Source: Carnegiea gigantea (taxonomy: Eukaryota > Streptophyta > Magnoliopsida > Caryophyllales > Cactaceae). Taken from it: a stretch of DNA of 64,000 nt. Within the stretch, counting starts at the first letter, position 1; each line of letters opens with the position of its first letter. Both the position numbers and the translations under genes were made by a program. The notes beneath the pieces are model-generated. The model was not told the origin of the DNA. It was given only the letters and a program-made list of their open reading frames with translations, and did no database searches. The stretch lies in contig JAKOGI010000332.1 of NCBI GenBank assembly GCA_029747015.1, positions 382,501-446,500 of the forward strand, read 5' to 3'. This document shows positions 33,850 through 45,738 of this stretch, piece by piece.

Positions 33850-33975
33850 ATTGATAAGGTCATAGCAAGTGGTTAAAATTGAGTTTTTGAGTATATTAGG
33901 TCTCATGTTCGATTCTCTCTCCCTTCATTGTATCGTACTGCCTTTGTAGCTCATTTGAATCCAAAAAAAAGTTTT
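33850..33975 (+). mobile_element. tRNA-derived SINE-like fragment
   Basis: A-box-like TAGCAAGTGGTTA near 33867 and B-box-like TGTTCGATTCTC near 33908, about 35-40 bp apart as in tRNA-derived pol III promoters. A short body then ends in A8 and T-rich sequence near 33963-33980. Resembles the head of plant SINEs; the family is not identified. Confidence 0.55.
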
Positions 33976-36900
33976 TTTTTAAATCTTTTATTGTGAAGAA
34001 AGATGCGATAAATTCATCAAATGTTAATCCGTCTTTCGGCATATAGGACATAATGTCAAATTAAATGATTATAATCTTAGATGTCAAAGCAAAAGAAAAG
34101 AAAAATAATCTTAACCTCAAAAAGTCAAACTAAATGTTCTCTAGAGGCTCCATCCACTTTTTTGGGGGATAATTAAAAAGATATTCTATTATCACAAGCG
34201 AATCTCAATATTTGTAATATCCTCATGGGAGGAAACCAAACCCTTAAGATAAAAATTGGGAAAGCAAGACTTTTTTAATTTTAATTTTTACATTCACTAT
34301 GAAAAGAAATTTTAATCCACTCAATTTAACCATACTAAACCTCCCCGTAGTTAGCTGGATTGAAGACTCTTTAACCTTCAAGCGGGTAGAATTTCTCCCT
34401 AGCCACAACATATAGGCGTCATAGCCAATCTCAACCATAAAATTTGTTACTTTACTTTGTCGATGTAAATATTAAGATTTTGATCTTATACTTATTGAAC
34501 AACTAATTTTCAATAGTATAGTCAAGGAAAAGAGATCTAAAATCTATTATAACATTCTTTGGAACATAAATCTATTGATGTTGTGTAAAATTTATAGGTA
34601 AGACATTTTTCCAAATAGAAGGATTGCACCTGAAATCTCAAACATAATTGGAGAACTAGCAGCATATCTTTGGATGACTCATCAGCACCACATAGAATAC
34701 AAGCAAGACAATAAGCTAAAACAAAACTAACATAAAGCTCCTCACAATTGCCAAAATTAGAAGGATCAGTAATTCTCACAATTGTGGGCAAACTATAGAT
34801 ATTGAAAGAGACCACAAAATCTAAAAATAAAGAGCCAAGTTTGCTCCCAAACTAAAGCAATATAAGTAACAAATAAGATTAAAATTTTCAATTAAACCTA
34901 GATAACAGAAAATACATAATACATATATGAAAAAGCATAAAAGGACATACAGGAACAGTAAAAAAAGGACCATTGTCGGCGTATGGATGATCAATGAATG
35001 AAGACGAATGACAATTGTTTAGTTGAGCATGAATTTACTTTATATTAATGACTTTTACTTAATCAAGCTTTAGCAAAAATTGAGTGCGTGCACTCCAATT
35101 CAATATTTGGAACTTGCGTGTTCGGAGGGCTGTGGTGTTAATAGCTTCGGATTAAGAATTTTAAATTATGACCATTTGATTATTTAACATTAAGGAAAAT
35201 AATATTAAAAAAAATTATTGGGGATTATGACAAAGTTTCACTGATAAAATTCTTGCTTAAATTTTATTATTTAGGTTAGAATGATATAAAATAATTGAGC
35301 CAATAAGTAGGTAAGTTATTATATCACTCAATCAATTAGCTAATTAGTTAATATAAAAAGAAAGAAAGTTCACACTTCAAATGAATAATATTTATAACAC
35401 AATCAGCAACACAAAAATCAATAGCAAGAAGAAAAGGAAAAAGCAAAAAAAACAGAGGTGAAAATTCCCAATTATGTGTGAATTTTAACCCCAAAAATCT
35501 CGAAGTCCTCATTTTTCCTTCTTGTCTCCTCCTCCTCTACTCTATCTTGCCCAGCACTAGTCAGCCCACAACCACCTTGCTGCAGCTGGCTAGGCCAATC
35601 ACCCCCATGAGGGTCCCCTGAAGTTGTTGGCGGCTGCCACCATCATTCTTCCACCTGTTCTTACCTATTTCCCCTAATTTCACAAGATAAGATTTGAACT
35701 TGGGTATTGATTTTTAATTGACTGAGAGTAAGCGGAGTTAAGGTCTTGGGTATTGCATGAAATTAAGGTTATTGATGCTATGGATTTGATGATTATGTTA
35801 TAAATTAAACCTTATATGTAGCATATTATGGATTCCCCACTTCAATTTTGGATTAGAAGAATGAAACTGGAAAAAAATTAAATATTCAAATTTTATACAC
35901 ATTTGGCTACTGTTTTAATTTTTGGAAATTATTGACTTGGGTAAGAATTCTAAAAGTTTTGTTGTAGATTCTGTATGATATTTGGCAATTTTCTAAAATT
36001 TTTGTGAATCCTAAAAGTTTGATAGGATAATATTAGGTTAGAAACTTTAATAATTGTCAAAGTTAAAAAGGAGGATTTAGTGCTTGACTGGAGGTTTTTG
36101 CGGTGAGAATTATGAAAGTAAATTATATTATTGAGTGAGGTAGAAAAAGGAAGGGAAAAGAAAGATGCTTCTAAATGCTAAACTAATTAAGTATATCTGA
36201 ATTCTAGGAATCAAAGTAGCCTTTTTAATTGAAATCCTGATGCAAATATGTTAGTGCATGCAACTTAAAGGAGATTGAGCTAAGCATTAGTTGAGGAATG
36301 ATTAGTTATTGGCGAAGGGGGGGGGGGGGCATACTTATTTTCAAAGTGATTAGAAGATGGGATAAATGGTTGGAAAGAGAAGTTAGTAGGATATGTGAAA
36401 GAAAGCTTATTTATTTATGTACAGCCATGCTTAGGCAATCAAAGGGGAAGATGTAAGAAAAGGGTTAATAATAGGAGCAAACTAAGGTTTTAGTTTTACT
36501 AATGAATATTGAGATGAAAGACACCTCTTAATTAAACAAAGGTTGATGCTAAATCCACTTCAAATTTTGAAAGAAATAATCTTCTACCTTCTACCCTTGC
36601 ATGACAATTTACTCATTGTGATGAGATAAATTAGATGAAGTTTTCCTACTTGTCTAACTATATTCTCATTAATTGATAATCAAGGAAATGGAGTGGATCT
36701 TGGAAGTCTATAAAAGGAGCAAGAGAAAAACATCACCTGAATTTGAACAATAACAATAATAATAAGAACAATAAGAACAACACTATATATTAGAATTAGG
36801 AAACCCATTCATTATGGTGAGTAAAGTAAAGGGAAATTACAGATATATTCTATTGATAAATGTGCACGTGTGTATTGCATTTACGTAATTAAAATTATCA

Positions 36901-37790
36901 AAATGAACACCACGAAAATCATTAAGATTAATAGTACTGAGTCTTTTGAACTAGAAGACGAGGTCATTGCCATCAAGCCATTCCCTAGTCAATACCTAAA
37001 GGACAGATCATATTTCAAGAAATAGGTTATGTTTACTACCTATGCCTTTCTAAATTCACATATTTTTATGAATATCAAAATCTTATAATATACAATTATT
37101 TAATAAATCACCTTCAAGCATTGTTTGTCCATATAATCAACTGAGCCCACCAATTATCAATTATCAGGACTTAGACCCATCCATTCACACGTGCAGTTTT
37201 AACTTAGGCTTCCTGATCAATCTTAGAGGTGTGGACAATAACTCAATGATCGAGTTGTTCACATATGAGCTCATTAGTTAGCGCTCCAGTTTCATATAAT
37301 AACTGATAATAATTTTAATATTATCCTCTTTTCCCTTCATTTTGAACTAAATGAATTGAAATGCATGTGTTGACTGGAAAATGAATTTTAACTTTAAGTA
37401 TTGGAGTAAACGTATTGAGGTTCAGGTCATTATTTGAATAGTTTGTTGTTTTATGTTTTCAAATAAATAAATTATGAAGTCCTTACTTGACAACGGCAGA
37501 GAGGCGAGGAGAAAGTCAATAAAGTCTGGACACACTTACAGTGACATTTCATAAAGTCAAGGGTCATTGGAATGTAAGCTTTGTAGGTTGCATAAATTGT
37601 GCATTATTTGGTTTTTGTGCAAGCTAAAGTGTGTTATAATGTTTACATTAAACAAATTAATTTAGCCTTATCCTCTTAGGGTGATAATAACATCCTAACC
37701 TTATTCTTCCACGGTATTAGCCAGTAAAGTTTGGATAATTAAGATTAACTAGACGATTACAAGTTGGGGTGTTATGTAGAGTGCAAAAGA
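33976..37790. other. Anonymous AT-rich sequence
   Basis: No supportable gene. Frames at 34244-34438 (-) and 34537-34815 (-) match no family I know. A run of 13 G lies at about 36317-36330. Many short A/T runs. Nothing else recognisable. Confidence 0.4.
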
Positions 37791-37818
37791 AGATGAGAGA
37801 GAGAGAGAGAGAGAATTT

Positions 37819-38216
37819 TTGGAAAATTCTTAGATACAAACGTATGTATCTAGCATGGTACATACCCTAGAATCGTGTCATAGATGTGCGCTCAATATGT
37901 TACGGTGTATATTTTTTTCTGTAATAGTGTATCTTTTCTAGTTTACAGTGTACATTTTCTTCCTGTGGCGTACCCTTTGTTTCCTACAATATATCTTTTC
38001 TTAATTGTAGTGTATATTTTTTTGTCTACAGTGTACCTTTAGTTCCTCGTAATGTATCTATTTCTAGTCGGTTGGGTTATGAGAATTACAAAAATATTTG
38101 TTAGGTTAGAAGAAATTGAATAAGGGTTTAGCCCAATTATATGATGCATCTTATATAGGTATGTATCTGAGTATAGTACATAAGTATATACCTTAGAATT
38201 ACTGACAATTTTCCTC
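37819..38216. repeat. Block of about 400 bp with a degenerate 21-bp tandem repeat
   Basis: From about 37902 to 38068 the unit TGTATATTTTTTNCTGTAATAG-like recurs about eight times (starts TGTATA, TGTATC, TGTACA, TACCC, TATATC, TGTATA, TGTACC, TGTATC). Flanks repeat GTATGTATCTAGCATGGTAC (37840) as GTATGTATCTGAGTATAGTAC (38160). GGAAAATT begins the block and AATTTTCC ends it. A (GA)n tract of about 20 bp precedes it (37795-37814). Confidence 0.55.
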
Positions 38217-40990
38217 CTACAAGAAAACACGACTTAATGAGAGAATGAGATGACATTTTAAATATATAATTTTTTTGAAGGGTTGGACTTTGAAAAATCT
38301 AATGGAAACATAAACTTCAAGAAAGTGACATTTTTGTTGTGTTTGGTTTAAAGAATATCACAACGAAAAAAAAATGGAGTGCAAAGTTGGGTGGAAAATA
38401 AGTGTGTATGAGCCATAAAATTTTCCTTGCAAATCATGAGAAAATGCGCGGAAAAAAATTCTTATAATCATAACCCTTCAATTCACAGTTCTACTCCTTA
38501 TGTCTTTCTGTCTCCTGTGACTCTCACTCTCTTTCCTTTTATAGGATCAAACATAATTCGACTATTGTAAATTCTAGTAGATTTCGACAGTGATTCATCA
38601 ATTACAACCTCTGGATAAGAAATTAATATGGGATTTCACATTTAAAGGTTTGTGGAGATGATGACACCCACGACGAAGCCAATCAACTCCTTGAAACCTA
38701 GAGCAAATTAATTTGGGAAGCTGAAAACCCATCGTGATGATGTTGTTGAAGGAGAATTAGAGATCATCATGATCAAAATCTAAACAAAATCAAAATCCGC
38801 CAATTATGGAAGAAACCACCAATCTTGGCTGGTAAATCTAACGCTAATGGCACTGAAGAAGACCGTAAAGAAGCATCGGCTAATGTGGAGTAGAAGCAAC
38901 GAAAGTTAAAGGAGGTTGGGAGAAGAGGGAAAGAGAATTAAAGGAGGTGACCTCAATTGATGGGGTGCATGCGAAACTTTGATTTTTTATTTTCTTTCCC
39001 TTTTTCCATTAGATTTAACTTTCAAAGTTACTAAAAATTACTTTAGCATATGCTGTTTGCCAACTGAGTTTGATATTTTCACTAATATTTTTTCCATTGA
39101 TTTAGTGAATGTGCATATATGTACATATTTTTTACCGTTCTTCCTGGCATTCTTTTCCTTATTCCAAACAAAAGAACAAGAACTTACTTTCTTCCTACTT
39201 TTTGTCCTCTATAATTTTTTTCTTCTAAATTTTCTTTTTTTAACCCATATTTTCTGAGATCTAATTAGGCCTAAAAGTTTTTTTTGGTTGATTTTTATTT
39301 TGCATGTAGTCAATCCTTTGTATTCACATTTTTTACTCTATTGATTCAAAATAAAAATTAGATATCTAAAATAATAACCAGACATATCAATGTATGAAAG
39401 CTGTTCATACTTTTAGCAATAGAGTAACATGCACAAATACTGTCACTTGCAAATCTTTGAATCTTTTCCCACAACTCTTATTACTTCTTGACTATTCACG
39501 CATTGGTGATGGTTTCTTTGCACTCATTATGGAAAATCAAAAGGACTACAGTTTAGAACGTTTTCCATCTTCAAAATTCCCTAATCATTTTCCAACATCT
39601 AAGAAAATAGCCGATTGGTTGGGTAGATATCAATGGTACAATTATTTGTGGGAATTTATTTTCCCATTGCAAATATATCAAAATTGGTCAAGTCATTCCT
39701 TAAACCACCCACTTTGCTAAGTGAAATTTGTTGAAGACCCCTCAAGTCATATCCTAAGTCAAAGTGTATGAAGAACACAATGATTTTGATGAAAGACAAA
39801 AACAATATGTAAGAGACCAGTTATAGCCTTAAGAATTTCCCATGCAAATGTAATGCTAAAGAGATCGATCAGACAGTCAGAGTCATATAAGTGTTAGAGT
39901 TGCTTGCAAATTCTTGTCAAGACCAATCAATATACTATTTTACACAAGTCAATCTGGTCAAAATATTGCAATTGCAGATAGTGTGTTGATTATTTTTTGT
40001 TTGAGAGCATTTATTTTTTATTGAATTTATTATACACCAGTCATTATTGTATATCATATGTTGCATCATTTCAGTGCACAAAAAACATTCCCTAACATTT
40101 ATTTACAATATGGATAATGTTCAGGAGGTCATTATCGAGGAAAAGAATTAATTTCATTTAATCATTTTCTTATCATAATTATTAAGATTATTCACTTGAT
40201 TACTGTTGATTATGTTTAGAGATCAAAATGCATTAAGCCAAGGAGCGAAATTAGTCAAAAGATTAATTGTCCAAAGAAATAAGTAGTTTTCAATACCAAG
40301 CATTACGTGTTATCAGAATTCCTTTTAGTTAAGTTTCCTAATTTGCTACTAGCACTACTAATAGAAAAATGATTTGAACAGAACGACTATTCTAATGGTC
40401 ATCTTTAATAAAGAGAAGGTCGAATGATTATTTCCATTGTGGAAAACATGATTAAGTAAAAAATGAACAGATTTACCAAACAGGGAGAGAACCATAATCC
40501 CTTAAATAGTTACCAAAATTTTTATCTCATATTTCTATACCTTAAGATCAAGGGTTAAGATGAACGAAGCATACAATGACTGTATCATTTACACTAATGG
40601 TTTAAGAGTTTTATGCAAGATGTATAAATGGTAGAGCCCAATGAAGATTGAAGGTTACAACACTTAGACAAAGAAAATGGCATATTGTGTTATAGCTTTT
40701 AAACATTCTACTCAACTCTTCATATATCAATTCTTTGTATTATTTAGTGGAAATATTATTGAGTGGAAACTCAATTCATTAGATAAGCCTAGTACACAAT
40801 CACTTATAGCATCATTCACTGATAGGATCATTCCTGAAATTGTGAGTGACAGTCATTGCTTCTATGTTGGAATCGATCTCTCTGTTAGCACTAATGCCTG
40901 CAGGGATAAGGCTGCCTACATCCAAATCTCCTTAGACCCCACAAAAGTGAATTCTATACTGGGAGTTACTGTTGATGTTGTTGTTGTTGT
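38217..40990. other. Anonymous AT-rich sequence
   Basis: No recognised gene. Frames at 38979-39257, 39394-39720 and 40677-41030 have no domain I can name. GTGTTTGGTTTAAAGAATA near 38340 and TTATTCCAAACAAAAGAAC near 39165 could be degenerate inverted ends of an 830-bp element, too weak to call. Confidence 0.35.
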
Positions 40991-40999
40991 AGTAGTCAT

Positions 41000-41575
41000 T
41001 ACTTCTATATTATTAGTGTTGTCCTCCTGAGAGTGGTGAGCTCTAAGAGTTGTGCTTGTTAGAGCGCCCTAAGGAAAATGCTATCTATAAGTAAGGAGCT
41101 AGAGTGCTTTTGTTGAGTGTGTTGAGAGCTATTACAGAGTGCTTACTTTGAACTCTATCTATAGTAAGGAGTGGTGGGGCTTTTGTTGGTTCGTACTCTT
41201 TTAAGAGTATCTAGAAGAAGAAAGTTTGTTAAACTATTTAATAGAAACTTTGAATGAAGGCGAGGAGTCAAGGGACTCTTACTGATTATATCTTGGGAAG
41301 ATAGTGCATTAATTGAGTTCTAAGCTCTAGGAAGAGGCCTTAGATGGGGACATAGCCCAAGGTTAAATTGGGAGAACCTTATGAAAAATCATATGTCTCT
41401 GATTTCTTTGCTTTCTTCACTTACTTCACTCCATATTCTACTTACGTTTTACTTACCATAGTCTTTGTCTATTCTTTGCTTTTATTCCTACTTAGGTTGC
41501 ATTTTACTTAACTCCTATTTCCAATCTTAGTAGAGAATCATTTAGCATACTGAAGTTTTTACTTGTTCGATTCGC
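41000..41575 (+). repeat. Copia LTR fragment, opposite orientation to the cluster that follows
   Basis: The reverse complement of about 41260-41400 (TTTTTCATAAGGTTC ... CTTGGGCTATGTCCCCATCTAAGGCC) matches 61415-61470 (TTTTTTCATAAGGTTC ... TTTGGGCTATGTCTCCACCTAAGGCC). It therefore belongs to the same LTR family as 43430-45725, inverted. It begins near a (GTT)n tract at 40970-40990. Confidence 0.6.
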
Positions 41576-41581
41576 CGCACT

Positions 41582-41880
41582 CTAAGGTGGCCTACCTTCA
41601 CTGGTGGGAATAATAAAATTATCATCCTGAGGACCCATATCACATAACTTGCTATCATCCACTGTACCTTTAAGAAGTCTCATTTGGGACTCAATTCTTT
41701 TGTGACCCCCAAATTTCGCAGCCTCTATAAAGGTTTCATTAAAATCACCAACGAAGGTTGTAGAGGGCCCTTGGTTTCCTTTAGGGATCAAATTATATAT
41801 AGGTCTAGCATTTGTTTCTCTCTTTATCCATTTATATATAAAGACGTCTATCTAGGAAAAAGGTCCAATACTATCTAACA
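41582..41880 (-). pseudogene. LINE endonuclease (APE-type) fragment
   Basis: The frame 41582-41791 reads STTFVGDFNETFIEAAKFGG and IESQMRLLKGTVDDSKLCDMG. This matches the GDFNE motif and the following R..QM..F...L..C.L.D(L/M)G pattern of plant LINE endonucleases, which nick target DNA to prime reverse transcription. It is truncated; no RT follows, and the copia LTR fragment abuts it. Confidence 0.65.
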
Positions 41881-42081
41881 CTCCTTCTACGACATAGTGT
41901 GATGTGTAAGATTTGATCGAAACATACACATGCTTTCACCAAAATCCAAGTCCACTAGAGTTGTTCATGCTAACAATACAAATATTATTAAAAAAGCCAC
42001 ATTTAGTTTTGATGCCTTAACAAGTGGGTGTTGATTTTGACTCAAAAGAAATTCTCTAATAGTATCAACATGGGTTTGGCC

Positions 42082-42201
42082 CTCTGAATTATTCATTCTA
42101 TTAGAGAAAGGTGATATAGGTTTATAAATCTCTTCAACCATCTCTGAATTATTCATTCTATTAGAGAAAGGTGATATAGGTTTATAAATCTCTTCAACCA
42201 T
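42082..42201. repeat. Exact 60-bp tandem duplication
   Basis: 42082-42141 and 42142-42201 are identical. On the minus strand the period of 20 codons is in frame (MVEEIYKPISPFSNRMNNSE twice) within a 100-codon frame (41965-42267) of unknown identity, possibly the upstream part of the LINE remnant. Confidence 0.9.
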
Positions 42202-43429
42202 CGAAGACAAACATGTATGTATCATCTTCTGTATTGGCGTTGGCTTAATTAGTCTCCCTAAGGTCAACTAAGTTACTAGGCTGGGAAGGAACATAGATAA
42301 TTAGGTTCTACCAGCAGCATCATTGGAAGTAGAACTAGTCCCTTGGAGAGATGGTGGTGATAAAGATGAAGAGAGTTTCATTGATTTGTCCGCAAGATCT
42401 TCTAAATGATTATCAATTCAATAACTAGACTAAGATAAGTTATCATGTTTACTCTTTCCTAAGTATCATAAATGGGTAGGCGGTGTATTTGGATTAGTCT
42501 TGACTAATTTAGAAAATGTCATGTTCTCCTTAATACTATATGTGAGCTATGGACAACTACTTTCTCATAATCCTCGATATTTCCTCTAGGTTACTAAATT
42601 ATCTTTCAAGATTATTGAATCTCTTATCGATTTTGTTGTAACTATGCAATGGATGTGTGTGGCCATAGGAGTGAGAGGTTGTCTTCACTCCCTTTTGATA
42701 GCCTTAGTGAAGAGGCAATAAAGTAGAATGTTTAGGAACCACTCCGATTTGTCTGCCAGGATGTCCAAGAAAAGTTTGGTTTTAGGATCAATCAATGTGG
42801 GGTCGACCAGGATATACTTCTACATGAGTTTTAATCAAGTTAAGTTCTAGTTTAGAGAAATCTAGGTTTTGATGAGGTAAGGGGTGGTTCAAGGGAAGTT
42901 TGTGTTACATCAACATCAACCTAATTCGGGTATAAGTCAAATCAACTTCAAGTCAACTACTATTTAGTTTAGGGCTTGTTAAATTTTGGGGATTTTGAAT
43001 TAGAGTAAATTGCAAAAAGTTGCTCTTAGGTTGTAATAAAAAGAAGTTCAATTGGATGAATATGATTGGCTAAATTTTCTTTCTCTATATAAAATATAAT
43101 TCAAGTGTTTCATAGTTCTAGATTATTCTTTTTGGAGAAAAGGAAAAAAAAAAACAATTTCCTGTTATGTCTTTAAAAAAAGTAATTAATGGAATTTTTT
43201 TTGAAATAAGTAAAATTTAGGTTTCATATTGGAACAGAACACTTATGAAGTATAAGTACAAGTATAACTAAACTCACAACACATGTAGTTAACTAGATAG
43301 TGCTCATGGTTTAATTTGATTAAGTTCATTTTCTTAAATCACATTTTGGTTAATTAGTTTTTTAAAAAAAATTCAATTGACCAAATTTGATAAATCGAAC
43401 ATTTTGTTAGTCTCGATGGTCAAAATAAT

Positions 43430-45725
43430 TCACCTTAGGGGGTGAATCAGGTGACTAGTAAAAATTTTGGTACTCAGAAAACTTTTGGTTAGAACTTTAT
43501 TTTGGCAAGTATAGTTCTAGTGAGATGATAGTGAAGGGATGATAAATATTGAAATGTCAAAGACTCTAGGTGAATAGAGTCAGACACTGATTTACAATAA
43601 TCAATAGTTCAAAGAAATAAGCAAAAAAAAGAAACAAGTACAGATGAGACAAGAGATTTTTTAAGGAGCCTTGCCCAATGCAACTTTGGGTCTAGTCCTA
43701 ACCTAAAGTCCTCTCCTTGATTTTTGCATTCAAATAATCCACTATCTCTTTAAGATAGGTTTAGCAAGAGTTTCCTAGCACCTTGCCTAAAGTTAGGATA
43801 GGAGTATTGCTCACGATTAGAACTCACCTTGTTTAGCACACGAATAGGTGCTGAAAATGAGTTTTAAGTATGGGTATGGTATGAGTATTGCATTCAAAAA
43901 TGGATATGGGGGTGGGTATGGATTCTTAAAACCCATACCCGATTATAAACTTAGATTTGCTAGTAAAAGGTAACAAAAATATGCTAACACTAATTTTACG
44001 AAAAAAGTGGATATTGATTATTTGAAATAGTAGACATTAAACTCTAATTGTATAATGTTTACTTATGTAGAAATAAAATAATTTTTAGGATTTTAACCTT
44101 TGTGAGTCTTACTGGGCATGTTTCTTATTAGCATCACTTGAAATTGCTAATAAATATAGTGTGTGCCCAAATATAAGTTGAATATGGGCGAATCTTTCCA
44201 TGTTCAATACGCAGCCCAATAAAACCTATAACCCAAATATCTGATGGGTATGGGTGTCGGTATAGTTATCCAAAACCCAATGTGTATGGGTATGATATTA
44301 AAAACTAGGTAAAGGTGCTAGTTTGGCTCAACTCACCTTGAACCCACCTCATGTCCATCCCTACCTGCAATTAGAGTGTTCTTCAAGAACTCTAACAGGC
44401 TGCTCTTTCATAGTTCTCTACCTCTAGGAAAACCAACACTAAACAAGAGCTTCACTGATGCTTATTAACTATAGAGTTCACGCAGATCACTATGTAATAG
44501 CTCTTCAACCACTTAGCAATACCAATCTTGCTTCTTGCTGACATATAGAGTTTTCTCAAAGCACTTCAACATGCTTAACTCCTAGGGTTCTTAAACCCTC
44601 AATAGTACAACATTAACGCAAAAATGGTGACTCTCGCTCTCTCTTGTAAACACTAAGAGTACAATGTAGTTAAGTAATAAAGATTTAGTACAGGGTTCCA
44701 TGCTTTTTTTCTTCCCTCAATATATTCTAATTCTTGCTTAAGTGTTGTAGCCTTCAATCTTCACTTGGTTCTCCTATTTATGAATCTTCCTCGAGCGTTT
44801 TGAACCATAAGCCTATTGAACAACTTCTTTAATTATAGTCCTTGATGTCATTTATAGATGTTTCTCCTCAAGATCTTTGATAGGCTTGTCTCAGAGGGTC
44901 TGAATCTTTCCTTCTTTTATAAACCTCTTCCTTTCGAGCTTAATCAATTTTTTCTTACAAGAGGGAATTCTTTTTTGTAATCCCTTCAATATGGCCATTT
45001 AAATATAAGTTGGCTCCTCATTATCTTGAGAATTACTTGCTTAGTAGTTAATTCAAGGTGTTTGAAAGACGATCCCTATGCTAGCATTATTTTCTTGCAA
45101 TTGACAGCTAGTTGATGCCTACTATTTGAATTTCAACTTGTTTAGCTTGCTTTTTTGGTTAGTTTCTTCCATAGCATGATACATTAATATATGTCAATGT
45201 ATTTAGACGATTTCATAGGTGATCACTATAATTATGTTAGTCAAAAGTAAATAAACTTTATGTTATTTTGACAAAGCTCATAACTCTAAAGAGTTGTGAT
45301 TCACAGGCAAAGAGATAAAGGGATGCTTTCCCTTAATGAATGTGAGCTAGGTGGTATTTAATGAGTGCAAAAGTGAATCATTAATTGCATGTTAAAATAA
45401 ATAACTAAAGTATTATGTAAATTACGGGATGTAGGAACCATGCATGTTTTCATCAGATTAGGCAAAGTTAAAAGTCATAATGTCCAAAAAGTCATAACTT
45501 CATACTGAATTTTAACAATTTGATCAACTTGGACAAATGCATGACTCTGACCACTTGATTAGACACTCTTACATATTGTTAATATAGATGACTCTGACTT
45601 ACACTAATTTTGTTTCATCAAAGCTACATTAGTAATTCATGACTTTGGGATTTGAACAAGTTTGATGGACTAATAATTTACTTCAAGAACCCTAACTGAA
45701 AGTGGGATTCTAAGGACTTCTAACA
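43430..45725 (-). repeat. Copia (Sirevirus-like) 3' LTR, copy 1
   Basis: On the minus strand AAAAAGGGGAGAT (45726-45738) is a PPT directly followed by TGTTAGAAGTCC, the LTR start at 45725. The LTR runs down to near 43430, where ACTAGTCACCTGATTCACCC resembles the usual end region of such LTRs. It aligns with 47757-49475 and more weakly with 61283-62170. An insertion rich in GGGTATGGGTATGG lies at about 43860-44370. Confidence 0.65.
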
Positions 45726-45738
45726 ATCTCCCCTTTTT

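Noticed and set aside
34537..34815. 92-codon minus-strand frame with hydrophobic, Cys-rich text
   Set aside because: No recognisable motif, AT-rich context, no splice partners.
38330..39185. TIR element with GTTTGG-type ends
   Set aside because: Inverted similarity is short and degenerate, with no target duplication.
39394..39720. 108-codon frame (plus)
   Set aside because: Looks protein-like in parts (KKIADWLGRYQWYNYLWEF), but I can name no family, and there is no flanking exon or promoter evidence.
40677..41030. 117-codon frame on the plus strand
   Set aside because: No known domain; it ends in a (GTT)n valine run and overlaps the start of an LTR fragment.
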